Shown: in pieces, positions 14,454-23,910 of the stretch | How positions within the stretch are numbered: position 1 is the stretch's first letter | Layout of the letters: each line of letters begins with the position of its first letter | DNA from: Muribaculaceae bacterium | GTDB taxonomy: Bacteria > Bacteroidota > Bacteroidia > Bacteroidales > Muribaculaceae | Assembly: GCA_023667285.1 (NCBI GenBank) | Contig: JAMPAK010000001.1 | Span: 1,651,486 to 1,715,485, forward strand | Direction of reading: 5' to 3' | DNA: 64,000 bases | Made by a program: the position numbers and the translations under genes | Notes under the pieces: generated by a model | The model's database searches: none | What the model saw: only the letters and a program-made list of their open reading frames with translations | Told to the model about the DNA's origin: nothing

Positions 14454-17400
14454 TTAGGGTAGTTTTATGTTTTTATATGCTACTCGTTGGCGGCGCCAGG
14501 TGTATATGCAATGGAGGGTTCCGTCTGTGCCTTGTATGATGGATGGGTAGGAGTATTGGGATATGGGGGAGTCTTCGAGTGTGATGATGTCGGCCCAATG
14601 TATTCCATCGTCGCTGATGGCTACGGCTAGGGGGGTGCGAGGTCCTTTGCGCTCAGATGGAAGTGTGGGGAGGGGGTTGTAGATGAGTGCGTGGCGTCCG
14701 TCTCTAAGAGTGACGGCGTCGGTACCTGACTGGTTGTTGGGTAAATCGGTCAGGGTGATTTTGCTCCATGTGTGTCCGCCATCGTCGCTCCAGGATGTGG
14801 CTAGACGTGAGTTGCGTGTGCGCATAAGTACTTGCAGTCTTCCGTCGCGATGACACAGAATGGAGGGCTGTATGGAGTGGATGGGCCTTAGCTTGGCATC
14901 TGGTCGAGGTGTGCTGTCAGGGAGCAGGTCGGTGGAGAGGTAGACACTGTCGGCGTCAATAGGACCGTTGTATGACCATTCGTTTGTCTTAAGGTCGAGG
15001 GTCTCAAAATGTAGCCGCCATCCCTTGTCCTCGGTGCTTGAAGCGCAGATGAGTCTGTCGTCTACAATGACGGGCTTGTTCTTGACAGGGCCTATGAATC
15101 CTTCAGGGAGAGCCTCGCGTGGTCCCCATGTGAGGCCTCCGTCCTTAGACTTGACAAGCCATCCGGTCCAATCCTTCACATTGGCTCCGACTTTATAGAA
15201 GAGCCACAGTTCGCCGGAGGGCATCTCATATATCACAGGGTTCCAACACGCCTTGCGGCGCAGTGAGTCGAGAGAGGAGAGTTTGGAACTATGGGATGTG
15301 AGAGGGCCGACGGATGCGAGTGTGGTGGAGTCGTTGACTCCGGCAAGGATTGCATCGGGCGTTCCGGGGAGGTAGACTCCATCGCCGGCGAGGATGGGTT
15401 GACTCCATTTGTCGGAGCCTTTCAGTTTTCGTGACACCCAGATGCAGACATCAGGATGACGCTCATATGTGCCACCGAAATAAGCGGCTACGAGGTCGCC
15501 CTGACGAGTCTCTGTGATTGTGGCGGCATGGCACTGGGGAAATGATGTGTGGGCATAGAGGTGGCTCTCCTCAAGCACAAGTGGTGATGAGAGGGGTATC
15601 TCTGCCTTGAAACTATGGGTTCCGGAGCCTATCTGCTTGATGGTTCCATCGGGAAGATGGACTTCGCCTGTCGTCCCTGTGGGGAGGGTGATGTCCCATG
15701 TGACCTGGCGGCCTTCACGGGTCCATGCTGAAGAGACCATCCCATAGAGGGTGGGGCGGCTGCCGGAGGCATATTCGCAGTCGGGGATATTGAAGTCGGC
15801 GTCGAAGATGAAGTGGCCCAGGCGGCCGCTGTTGCGGATGCCAAGCAGGTGTCGCTGCACCCATGTGAGGAGGTCGCCCAGAAGCATGACGTGGTTGCCT
15901 GAGTTCATGGCGGGGTTGGCTGTGTCGCCGTTCCAGAGTTCCCAAATGGTTGTGGCTCCGTTCTCGACCATATATCCCCAGGAGGGATATGTTTTGTTGG
16001 TTGCCAGGAGCCATGCTAGGTCAGAGCGTCCGTTGTCTGAGAGGGTCTGGAGGAGCCATGACGTTCCGATGACGCCGGTTGAGATATGTCCGTTGCCTGT
16101 GATCAGAATCTCGCGCGCGAGGTTGTCTGCGACAGCCTTGCGGAGGGAGTCGGGGGCAAGGTCGAAGGCAAGAGCCAGGATATTGGCAGTAGGGGTGTTT
16201 GTGCCATAAAATATAGAGTCGGGATAGAGAGGATGGCCCGGTAGAGGCGAAGTGGCTGGCCTGTGGGTGAGGAACCGGCGGTTGAAGGCATCTACAGTCA
16301 CATTGTGCAGAGAGTCCCATATGACAGCGTCGTCCTCAAGACCCTGGATGCGGGCGAATTTTGACAGGAGACTCAGGCACCGGGCTGTATAGGCCGTGGA
16401 GATAAGTGAGCCATCTGTCTGACGTGATGGGTCTTTAGCATGAATGAGTTCGGGACTCTCCGGGGGCATGCACCAGTCGCCATATCTGTCGCGGGTTATG
16501 ACCCCGTCGTGCGAGTATTCGGAGAGGATGTGGTTCATCCATCGGGATATGTGGGGGTAGGCATATTCCATCGGCTCCGGGTTAGCAAACTGTTCGATGA
16601 GCATGTCGCAGACCACGGGGAGAGCTGTGGGCCATGTGACGTTGTCGGTATAATAGTTCCAATAGGCAGGGGCGACATCGGGGATGCAGCCGTCCTCACG
16701 CTGTGACTCGCAGATGTCTCTGACCCATTTGGAATATAGACGTTCGTTGTCGAAGAAGGCGCTCTCGCCGGGAGCGCTCGCTGTACGGTCGCCAAGCCAC
16801 GGCTGCCTCTCATTGCGCTGAGGGCAGTCAACGGGAAGTCCTTTGTAGTTGGCGCGGATGCCCATGAGGGCGTTTTGCACGACACGGGTGAGTGTGGAGT
16901 CGGAACACCTGAAATCTGCGGCTGACTCCATGGGGTCACCGACCATGTATGCTTTGAAAGAGTCAGGGTCAACGGGGCCTGTGACCTCGGCGTAGCGGAA
17001 GCCATGATAGATGGTGGAGGGGTGCCATGAGGATTGTTCAGAGCCTGAGCATATGTAGATGTCCTCAGTCCGGGCGTCGCGCAGGTTTGCGGTGTATAGC
17101 CGTCCGTCGGGCTTGAGGCGCTCAGCATATCTCACTCGGATGGTATCGCCCTTAGAACCTTTGGGGATAATTGATATCCAGCCTGCCATGTTCTGACCGA
17201 AATCAAGGATGAGGGTGTCTCTATAGTTCTTGACAGAAATGGGGACGCCGTATAACTCTGAGGTTATATTAGGCATCATCTGTCCGCGGAGAGTACCCTG
17301 GGGAATGGCAGAGCGCTCGGCTTTAAGCCATGAGGAATCGTCGAAACCTTGTTCGGCCCAGCCGTCCAGGACCATGGTGGCGTCGTAGATCTCGCCATCA

Positions 17401-18284
17401 TACTCATTTGAGTTTCTGACAGGGCCGAGGTCTGTGACACGCCATTTCTCATCTGTGGCGAAACGGCGACGCGAGCCATCGGAGTATTCTACAACGAGAT
17501 TGAGGCGGCATGTGGGGTTGCCGAACACGGGCATCTTGTAGGGCTTGTTCTGTCGTGGAGGGAAATAACGGCCATTGCTTATGACCATGCCGACGGCCAG
17601 CACAGAGTCAGTGCAGAGGGGTGTGATGTCATAGGCATTGTAGTAGATGGTCTTGCGATAGTCTGACGGGACTGGTTTCAGTACATCGGAGCTTCCGACC
17701 TCCTGTCCGTTGACAAAAAGACGGTAGTTGCCAAGGCCGGTGATGTAAGCCGTGGCGTATTTGACAGGCTTCTTGCCGAGGTCGAATTCGTTGCGGAGAT
17801 AGCGCGCGGGTAGGACCGGGTGTGTGTCGTGGCGCAGGTCGGCGGGCCGCGGGGTCTCAAGTCCGATCCATCGTCCCTGCCAATGAGACTCGCCGCATAT
17901 GCCTGTACCGAACCGGGCATGGGATGTGCTCTTATGTGTGGTTCCGTCAGATGTCAGGGCTATGACGTCCCAGAACAGCCGCTGCATGGGCTTAAGCGGT
18001 TTACCGGCATATTCTATCCATAGGGTTGAGGGGGATTCAATATCTCCGGAGTCCCAGAGGTCAGGCGTCCCGGCCTCGAGGAGAGCGGGTGAGGATGCGA
18101 CTCTCACACGATATGATTTTTGTGCGAGGTCAGGCTTATCAGAGGTTATTCTCCATGAGAATCGGGGGGAGGGGGTCTCTACGGCCAGCGGGGAGTCGAG
18201 ATTCTCGACGCGCAGGTGGGAGATGTCAGCAAATGCTGTAAATGAGGCTAGTGTAAGGAGCGTTGATAGACAGAGGTTTTTCAT
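14454..18284 (-). CDS. GH78 alpha-L-rhamnosidase fused to a sialidase-fold (BNR) domain
   Basis: A 1276-residue exported glycoside hydrolase with a signal peptide at residues 1-19. Residues 20-900 carry the full GH78 architecture: N-terminal beta domains, then an (alpha/alpha)6 catalytic domain. The GH78 signature DCPQRNERQPWLGD lies at 486-499 and a catalytic Glu782 in TIWELWNGD, followed by a C-terminal beta domain. Residues about 905-1276 form a sialidase-superfamily propeller with Asp-box-like repeats (SKDGGLTW, SDDGGHTW, SDDGIHW). Whether this second domain cuts sialic acid or some other sugar is not known; the sequence looks like the BNR_2 group. The natural target would be a rhamnose-bearing plant glycan. 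No SusC/SusD or other glycan genes are near, and it ends a housekeeping operon. Confidence 0.88.
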   Translation of the reverse strand: MKNLCLSTLLTLASFTAFADISHLRVENLDSPLAVETPSPRFSWRITSDKPDLAQKSYRVRVASSPALLEAGTPDLWDSGDIESPSTLWIEYAGKPLKPMQRLFWDVIALTSDGTTHKSTSHARFGTGICGESHWQGRWIGLETPRPADLRHDTHPVLPARYLRNEFDLGKKPVKYATAYITGLGNYRLFVNGQEVGSSDVLKPVPSDYRKTIYYNAYDITPLCTDSVLAVGMVISNGRYFPPRQNKPYKMPVFGNPTCRLNLVVEYSDGSRRRFATDEKWRVTDLGPVRNSNEYDGEIYDATMVLDGWAEQGFDDSSWLKAERSAIPQGTLRGQMMPNITSELYGVPISVKNYRDTLILDFGQNMAGWISIIPKGSKGDTIRVRYAERLKPDGRLYTANLRDARTEDIYICSGSEQSSWHPSTIYHGFRYAEVTGPVDPDSFKAYMVGDPMESAADFRCSDSTLTRVVQNALMGIRANYKGLPVDCPQRNERQPWLGDRTASAPGESAFFDNERLYSKWVRDICESQREDGCIPDVAPAYWNYYTDNVTWPTALPVVCDMLIEQFANPEPMEYAYPHISRWMNHILSEYSHDGVITRDRYGDWCMPPESPELIHAKDPSRQTDGSLISTAYTARCLSLLSKFARIQGLEDDAVIWDSLHNVTVDAFNRRFLTHRPATSPLPGHPLYPDSIFYGTNTPTANILALAFDLAPDSLRKAVADNLAREILITGNGHISTGVIGTSWLLQTLSDNGRSDLAWLLATNKTYPSWGYMVENGATTIWELWNGDTANPAMNSGNHVMLLGDLLTWVQRHLLGIRNSGRLGHFIFDADFNIPDCEYASGSRPTLYGMVSSAWTREGRQVTWDITLPTGTTGEVHLPDGTIKQIGSGTHSFKAEIPLSSPLVLEESHLYAHTSFPQCHAATITETRQGDLVAAYFGGTYERHPDVCIWVSRKLKGSDKWSQPILAGDGVYLPGTPDAILAGVNDSTTLASVGPLTSHSSKLSSLDSLRRKACWNPVIYEMPSGELWLFYKVGANVKDWTGWLVKSKDGGLTWGPREALPEGFIGPVKNKPVIVDDRLICASSTEDKGWRLHFETLDLKTNEWSYNGPIDADSVYLSTDLLPDSTPRPDAKLRPIHSIQPSILCHRDGRLQVLMRTRNSRLATSWSDDGGHTWSKITLTDLPNNQSGTDAVTLRDGRHALIYNPLPTLPSERKGPRTPLAVAISDDGIHWADIITLEDSPISQYSYPSIIQGTDGTLHCIYTWRRQRVAYKNIKLP

Positions 18285-18286
18285 GA

Positions 18287-18574
18287 CTATGGCATGATTG
18301 GTATTAGAATGGGGAACATGGGCTCTGAGGCAGGAATGACCGGTAGTTTACTGAGTGACTCAGTCAAGCCATGAGGTGGCAGGGACTGAGGGAGTGAGGG
18401 GTGATGGCCCTCGGGGACGGCGATGATGACACCGTTGATATCTGTGGTGGAGTGAGTCTCTTCGGAGTATCGGCTGACGGAGATGCTTCCATCAGGCTTT
18501 ACTGTGACCAAGGCCGGGATTGTCGCCACTCCACCCATCAATGCAGCATGACATCGGTAGCGGCCGGGCTTCAT
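18287..18574 (-). CDS. Small hypothetical protein between two operon genes
   Basis: A 95-residue frame whose ATG overlaps the stop of the DUF4296 gene (ATGA, 18574-18571) and whose stop ends two bases before the start of the GH78 fusion. Such a tight fit supports a real coding gene. The sequence begins MKPGRYRCHAALMGGVATIP, then a polar segment and a Pro-rich C-terminus. I recognise no domain. The Pro/Leu/Ser-rich tail could also be the by-product of an untranslated spacer, so confidence is moderate. Confidence 0.45.
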   Translation of the reverse strand: MKPGRYRCHAALMGGVATIPALVTVKPDGSISVSRYSEETHSTTDINGVIIAVPEGHHPSLPQSLPPHGLTESLSKLPVIPASEPMFPILIPIMP

Positions 18575-19377
18575 CTGAATCTGGTGGAGTGCTGGCCCTG
18601 ACGGGCTTCGCGGTTGTTGTTCTGTCCGCGCGTCCGGACAACCGAGATGGAATCTATGTAGCTTACCTCGTCCGGCGATGCCTTGTAGCGGATGAATCCA
18701 TAGACGGTTGAGCCTGTCTTGGCCGAGTCGAGGGTGAGGGTGAGACGGGCGGACTGCTCGTCGATGGGGCTGTTGAGATAGACGTATTCAGATGTGCCGT
18801 CAGTATAGTCTACGCCAAGCATGATATGGGCAGGATTTTGTGTGAGTACACCTCTGCTCTTTAGTGTGAAGCGGTCGCCACGCTCCCAGTTTTTGTCGCG
18901 CGGGATGGAGAAAGTGATGTAGTCAGAGGGGGTATCCTTGGTGATTCGGCGCATGGAGGGTCCGTTCCAGAGATTGACTGAGTCGCCGTCGAGACTTGTG
19001 GCCTTGAGGGCAGTGGAGGTTGTGGCACCCTTCCTCTCGGCCTCGGCTATGCGTCCCTGCAGTATTTTCTCGGTCTCCTCGCAGACTTTCATGTATTTGT
19101 CGATGTGGCGGCCGTACCAGTAGAGGGAGGTGTCGACCTTCTCAGATGTGACCCCATGTTTAAGGAATATTGACTGCTTGAATACGCGCCTGGAAGAGTC
19201 GGACGAGAAGAGATGAGAGGAGGTCTCCATTGTGGCCTCGCCCACATAGATGTCGGCCATGAGACGGGCCATCTTGTCGGGGGGAATGATGCCGTCGGGG
19301 GTGCCTCCACATGAGGACATAATGCCCACTGTGAGGGATAGGAGCAGCGTGACGGGGAGTAGTCTCAACGGTTTCAT
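18571..19377 (-). CDS. DUF4296 lipoprotein
   Basis: A 268-residue lipoprotein whose function is not known. The frame is open upstream to 19884, but that part is antisense-like and overlaps lspA. I choose the ATG at 19377 (MKPLRLLPVTLLLSLTVGIM), which gives a clean signal peptide with the lipobox MSSC and overlaps the lspA stop by four bases. The DUF4296 region near the N-terminus (MARLMADIYVGEATM, then RVFKQSIFLKHGVTSEKVDTS) is followed by a beta-rich C-terminal half of about 130 residues. In Bacteroidales this family commonly sits beside lspA, so the context agrees. Confidence 0.88.
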   Translation of the reverse strand: MKPLRLLPVTLLLSLTVGIMSSCGGTPDGIIPPDKMARLMADIYVGEATMETSSHLFSSDSSRRVFKQSIFLKHGVTSEKVDTSLYWYGRHIDKYMKVCEETEKILQGRIAEAERKGATTSTALKATSLDGDSVNLWNGPSMRRITKDTPSDYITFSIPRDKNWERGDRFTLKSRGVLTQNPAHIMLGVDYTDGTSEYVYLNSPIDEQSARLTLTLDSAKTGSTVYGFIRYKASPDEVSYIDSISVVRTRGQNNNREARQGQHSTRFR

Positions 19378-20006
19378 TTGTTGAGTTCCTTTTCCAAAGC
19401 CTTTGGGCCGAGGATGTAACGGTGATAGAATATGATGAGGGCAATGATGCCACAGGATATGGCAGCGTCGGCCACGTTGAACACCGGATGGAAGAAGAGG
19501 AAATGCTCTCCGCCAATAAAGGGCATCCATCGGGGAATGTCGAATTCGAAGAGGGGGAAATAGAACATGTCGACCACACGCCCCATGAAAAGAGGTGCAT
19601 AGCCACCGCCTTCGGGGAGGAATGTGGCGACTTGAGGTGGCCAGGGGTCGTTGAAGATGATGCCGTAGAAGAGGCAGTCGAAGATGTTGCCGGCGGCTCC
19701 AGCTATGATGAGGGAGATGCAGACAAAGTAACCGAGCGGGATCTTGGGAATCCGGGATATCTTGACGAGATAGTAGCCAAGCAGGGTTATGACGATGAGA
19801 CGGAACAGCGTGAGGGCAAGTTTGCTTCCGATGGTCATGCCGAATGCCATGCCGTTGTTCTCGACAAACAGTAGATGAAACCAAGGGAGAATCTGAAGAT
19901 CCTCCCCCAGGTAGAATGAAGTCTTGATCCAGAATTTGACAATCTGGTCAATCAGGATGACGGTGACGATGATAACGGCCGCGACTGATGCGTAGCGCCT
20001 TGTCAT
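19374..20006 (-). CDS. lspA: Lipoprotein signal peptidase (signal peptidase II)
   Basis: Cleaves the signal peptides of lipidated prolipoproteins in the inner membrane. The 210-residue protein has four hydrophobic segments. The two catalytic aspartates lie in AGNIFDCLFYG (family GNxxDR, with Cys replacing the usual Arg) and in FNVADAAIS. The asparagine-containing VENNGMAFGM segment matches the family. It is longer than E. coli LspA (164), due mainly to a loop between segments (residues about 110-150), as in other Bacteroidetes. It overlaps the genes on both sides by ATGA. The many lipoproteins in this window are its expected substrates. Confidence 0.95.
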   Translation of the reverse strand: MTRRYASVAAVIIVTVILIDQIVKFWIKTSFYLGEDLQILPWFHLLFVENNGMAFGMTIGSKLALTLFRLIVITLLGYYLVKISRIPKIPLGYFVCISLIIAGAAGNIFDCLFYGIIFNDPWPPQVATFLPEGGGYAPLFMGRVVDMFYFPLFEFDIPRWMPFIGGEHFLFFHPVFNVADAAISCGIIALIIFYHRYILGPKALEKELNK

Positions 20007-20389
20007 TTATTCTTGTGCTGGTTAATTTTGGCCTCCACACTCCGAGTGGCGTGAGGGACGGCGCGCAGTCTCTCCTTGGGGATGAGCTCGCCGGTCTCAC
20101 AACAGACGCCATAAGTTTTGTTTTCGATGCGTATGAGGGCGTTCTGGAGATGCTGGATGAACTTCATCTGTCTCTGAGCCAGATGTCCGGCCTCTTCCTT
20201 AGAGAGTGTTGAAGCGCCCTCTTCGAGGATTTTGAAAGTGGGGGATGTGTCGGCTATGTCGTTTCCCTCAGCGTTGGTCACACTGGCCTTCAGGCTCTCA
20301 TATTCCTTGCGCGCCTTGTCGAGCTTCTGCAATATGAGTTCCTTGAATTCCAGGAGTTCCTCGTCGGAGTATCTTTTCTTTTCGCTCAT
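20003..20389 (-). CDS. TraR/DksA-family regulator with a degenerate zinc finger
   Basis: A 128-residue protein with a long coiled-coil-like helical N-terminal part (residues about 8-85, with EELLEFKELILQKLDKARKE and QMKFIQHLQNALIRIE) and a DksA-type C-terminal part YGVCCETGELIPKERL, then RAVPHATRSVEAK. The usual CxxC..CxxC finger is reduced to an adjacent Cys pair, so zinc binding is doubtful. This version is widespread in Bacteroidetes. It probably binds the RNA polymerase secondary channel. It follows ileS by 26 bases and overlaps lspA. Confidence 0.85.
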   Translation of the reverse strand: MSEKKRYSDEELLEFKELILQKLDKARKEYESLKASVTNAEGNDIADTSPTFKILEEGASTLSKEEAGHLAQRQMKFIQHLQNALIRIENKTYGVCCETGELIPKERLRAVPHATRSVEAKINQHKNK

Positions 20390-20415
20390 AATAGTATAGT
20401 GTGATGGATTTGTAT

Positions 20416-23400
20416 TTATTTACTTAACGCAATACGCACGTTTAAGTTCACATCGTCCATCTCGAGTGGTGTCACGTCCGGGTCAGCCGGGTCGAGTGGA
20501 GCATCGGCGATTTCGAGAGAGGAAGCCAGTACTTGAGCCGAGATGTAGTCGGCAAAGTCGCGGATGGCGGTGTCGGTGGTCTCGTTTGGCTCGAAGAGGA
20601 GGGTGATGCGGTCGGTGATGTCGTATTCGCGTTCCTTGCGGGTGCGCTGGATGCGGTTGACAATGTCGCGGGCAATTCCCTCACGCTCGAGTTCGGGTGT
20701 GACGGTGATATCGAGGGCGATGGTTAAAGCGCCTTCGTTAGCAGCGAGCCATCCGGGTATATCCTCGGTGATGACCTCGACGTCAGCGAGGTCGATGAGG
20801 GCTGTTTTGCCATTGATGTCCACTTCAATAGAGCCATCTTTCTCTAGTTTGTTGACAGCGGCGGTGTCGAGGGCAGAGACGGCCGCTGCGACGGCCTTCA
20901 TGTCCTTGCCGTGCTTCGGGCCGAGTTTCTTGAAGTCTGGTTTGACGCGCTTCACGATGATGCCTTCATCGCCGGCTACTATGCGGACTTGCTTTACGTT
21001 TATCTCGCTCTTGATGAGGTCTGAGATTGCCTCGACGGTTTCTCGCTGAGTGTCGTCGGCCACAGGAACCATGAGTGTCTCGAGTGGCTGGCGCACCTTG
21101 AGGTTTGACTTCTTGCGGAGAGCCAGGGCCATTGAAGTGATTGACTGGGCCATGTGCTGGCGTGTCTCAAGGACTGGGGCTGAGAGGGCGGGGTCGAACT
21201 CGGGGAAGCGGGTGAGGTGGACGGATCCGGCTTCGTCACCCTTAAGGTCGCGCCACAGGCGCTCGGCATAGAAGGGTGCGAAGGGAGCCATGAGCCTTGC
21301 GAGGGTCTCGAGGCATGTGTAAAGTGTCTGATAAGCTGCGAGTTTGTCTTCTGTCATCTCGCCTCCCCAGAAGCGGCGGCGGTTGAGACGGACATACCAG
21401 TTGGAGAGATTGTCGCCGACAAAGTCTGCGATGGCACGGGCTGCGCGCGTAGGCTCGTAGTCGTCCAGGGCTTCTGTGACAGTGGCTGTGAGGGTGTTGA
21501 GGAGGGAGAGGATCCATCGGTCTATCTCAGGGCGCTTCTGAAGGGGCACCTGAGGGAGGGAGGGGTCAAAGCCGTCTACGTTTGCGTAGAGGGCGAAGAA
21601 GCCATATGTGTTATAGAGGGTGGAGAAGAGTTTGCGCGAGGTCTCGAGGACGCCTTTCTCATCGTACTTGAGGTTGTCCCAGGGAGAAGAGTTGGAAATC
21701 ATGTACCAACGGACGGGGTCGGCACCAAACTGCTCGATCTGAGCGAATGGGTCGACGGCATTGCCGAGACGCTTTGACATCTTGCTGCCGTTCTTGTCGA
21801 GCACGAGGCCGTTTGAGACGACGGCTTTGTAAGCCACAGAGTCGAAGATCATTCCGGCTATGGCGTGGAGTGTGAAGAACCATCCACGGGTCTGGTCGAC
21901 GCCCTCGGCGATGAAGTCGGCGGGATATACCTCACGCTTGTCGAATGCCTCCTTGTTCTCGAAGGGATAGTGTATCTGGGCATATGGCATGGAGCCTGAG
22001 TCGAACCAGACGTCAATCAGGTCTTTCTCTCGCTTCATGGGTTTGCCGGAGGGGGAGAGGAGTATTATGTCGTCAACATAGGGACGGTGGAGGTCTATCT
22101 TCTCGTAGTTGTCCTTAGTGTAGTCGCCGGGCTTGAAGCCGCAGTCCTTGTAGGGGTTGCTCTTCATGAGTCCGGCCTCGACGGCGCGGTCGATCTCATT
22201 GTAGAGTTGCTCTACGCTCTGGATGCAGATTTCCTCACGGGCATCCTCAGTGCGCCAGATGGGGAGGGGTGTGCCCCAGTAGCGGCTGCGAGAGAGGTTC
22301 CAGTCCTGAAGGTTCTCGAGCCATTTGCCGAAACGGCCTGAGCCGGTGGATGCGGGCTTCCATTTGATGGTGTCGTTGAGGCTCATGAGGCGCTCGCGGG
22401 CGGCGGTGGTGCGGATGAACCATGAGTCGAGGGGGTAGTAGAGGACGGGCTTGTCTGTGCGCCAGCAGTGGGGATAGCTGTGGGTATGCTTCTCGATCTT
22501 GAAGACTTGGCCCTTGGCTTTGAGATCCATGCAGAGGCGCACGTCGAGGGTCTCGGTTGTGTCGGTGGCCTCAGGGTCGTATGCGTTTTTCACGTAGGCG
22601 CCTTCCCAAGGCTTATATGCCTCGACATCGACCATCTCGGCGACAAACTTGGGGTCAAGGTCGTCGAGACGGTAGAAACGGCCGGTCATGTCGACCATGG
22701 GGCGGATGTTACCGTCGCGGTCAATGAGGTGTAGGGGCGGGATGCCGCTTTCTTTTGAGACACGTAGATCGTCAGCACCAAAGGTTCCGGCGATGTGGAC
22801 AATGCCTGTGCCGTCGTCTGTGCTGACATAGTCGCCGGGGATGACGCGGAAGGCTCCGGGGCCCGGGTTGACCCACGGGAAAAGTTGTTTGTAGTGTATT
22901 CCGACAAGGTCTGAGCCTTTTACAGTGGCTACGACCTCATATGGGATGATTTTGTCGCCCTTCTTGTAGTCAGAGAGGGGCAAGTCCTTGGCATTGGCGT
23001 TGAAGAAGGATCCCATGAGCGCGTCGGCCAAGATTACGGTGACGGGTGATCCACTGTAGGGGTTGAATGTGCGAACGATATTGTAGTCAATCGAGGGGCC
23101 GACGGCGAGGGCTGTGTTTGAGGGGAGAGTCCAGGGTGTGGTGGTCCATGCCAGGAAGCATGGGGTGCCAAACTGGAAGAGAATCTTCTTATAGGGGGCA
23201 AGGGCGAGGTAGCCTTCGTCGCTTTCATTGAGGTCTGCTATCTCAAACTGAGCCACGCAGGTGGTGTCCTTGACGTCGCGATAGCAGCCGGGCTGGTTGA
23301 GTTCGTGGGAACTGAGGCCTGTGCCTGCGGCGGGAGAGTATGGCTGGATGGTGTAGCCTTTGTAGAGGTAGCCTTTTTTATAGAGCTCGCCGAGGAGCCA

Positions 23401-23886
23401 CCAGATTGTCTCGATATATCGGTTGTCGTATGTGATGTAGGCGTTTGGCATATCGACCCAATAGCCCATTCGTCGGGTGAGGTCTTCCCACTCGCCGGTG
23501 AATTTCATGACTTCCTTGCGGCAGGCTGCGTTATAGTCGTCGACAGAGATTTTCTTGCCGATGTCCTCTTTTGTTATTCCGAGGTTCTTCTCGACGCCAA
23601 GCTCGACGGGGAGACCGTGAGTGTCCCATCCGGCTTTGCGCTTGACCTGGAAGCCTTTCATGGTCTTGTAGCGGCAGAAGATGTCCTTGATTGTGCGGGC
23701 AAGTACATGGTGGATGCCGGGCTTGCCGTTGGCCGAGGGGGGACCCTCAAAAAAGACAAATGAGGGACACCCTTCGCGTTCGCTCATGGTGCGGTTGAAC
23801 ACATCCTCTTTATCCCAGAGATTAAGGACGCTTGCGTTGATTTCGGGGAGATTAAGCCCCTTATATTCATTGAATCTCTTCGACAT
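20416..23886 (-). CDS. ileS: Isoleucyl-tRNA synthetase, type 2 with GIHH active-site motif
   Basis: Charges tRNA-Ile. The frame is open to 23922, but MSKRFNEYKGLNLPEINASV at 23886 is the family start and lies below the promoter at 23911-23941. That leaves 1156 residues. The class I signature, normally HIGH, reads GIHH (57-60, in NGKPGIHHVLAR), the GxHH arrangement described for mupirocin-tolerant type 2 IleRS. The KMSKS loop is present as KMSKR. The editing (CP1) domain, an anticodon-binding domain and the long C-terminal region of eukaryote-like IleRS follow. It heads the long minus-strand operon ending at 14454. Confidence 0.97.
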   Translation of the reverse strand: MSKRFNEYKGLNLPEINASVLNLWDKEDVFNRTMSEREGCPSFVFFEGPPSANGKPGIHHVLARTIKDIFCRYKTMKGFQVKRKAGWDTHGLPVELGVEKNLGITKEDIGKKISVDDYNAACRKEVMKFTGEWEDLTRRMGYWVDMPNAYITYDNRYIETIWWLLGELYKKGYLYKGYTIQPYSPAAGTGLSSHELNQPGCYRDVKDTTCVAQFEIADLNESDEGYLALAPYKKILFQFGTPCFLAWTTTPWTLPSNTALAVGPSIDYNIVRTFNPYSGSPVTVILADALMGSFFNANAKDLPLSDYKKGDKIIPYEVVATVKGSDLVGIHYKQLFPWVNPGPGAFRVIPGDYVSTDDGTGIVHIAGTFGADDLRVSKESGIPPLHLIDRDGNIRPMVDMTGRFYRLDDLDPKFVAEMVDVEAYKPWEGAYVKNAYDPEATDTTETLDVRLCMDLKAKGQVFKIEKHTHSYPHCWRTDKPVLYYPLDSWFIRTTAARERLMSLNDTIKWKPASTGSGRFGKWLENLQDWNLSRSRYWGTPLPIWRTEDAREEICIQSVEQLYNEIDRAVEAGLMKSNPYKDCGFKPGDYTKDNYEKIDLHRPYVDDIILLSPSGKPMKREKDLIDVWFDSGSMPYAQIHYPFENKEAFDKREVYPADFIAEGVDQTRGWFFTLHAIAGMIFDSVAYKAVVSNGLVLDKNGSKMSKRLGNAVDPFAQIEQFGADPVRWYMISNSSPWDNLKYDEKGVLETSRKLFSTLYNTYGFFALYANVDGFDPSLPQVPLQKRPEIDRWILSLLNTLTATVTEALDDYEPTRAARAIADFVGDNLSNWYVRLNRRRFWGGEMTEDKLAAYQTLYTCLETLARLMAPFAPFYAERLWRDLKGDEAGSVHLTRFPEFDPALSAPVLETRQHMAQSITSMALALRKKSNLKVRQPLETLMVPVADDTQRETVEAISDLIKSEINVKQVRIVAGDEGIIVKRVKPDFKKLGPKHGKDMKAVAAAVSALDTAAVNKLEKDGSIEVDINGKTALIDLADVEVITEDIPGWLAANEGALTIALDITVTPELEREGIARDIVNRIQRTRKEREYDITDRITLLFEPNETTDTAIRDFADYISAQVLASSLEIADAPLDPADPDVTPLEMDDVNLNVRIALSK

Positions 23887-23910
23887 AATCCGTTTTGGTA
23901 AAATTTTTTG

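Noticed and set aside
19378..19884. N-terminal extension of the DUF4296 frame
   Set aside because: It overlaps lspA in another frame; its His/Arg/Pro-rich sequence is a shadow, and the ATG at 19377 gives a signal peptide.
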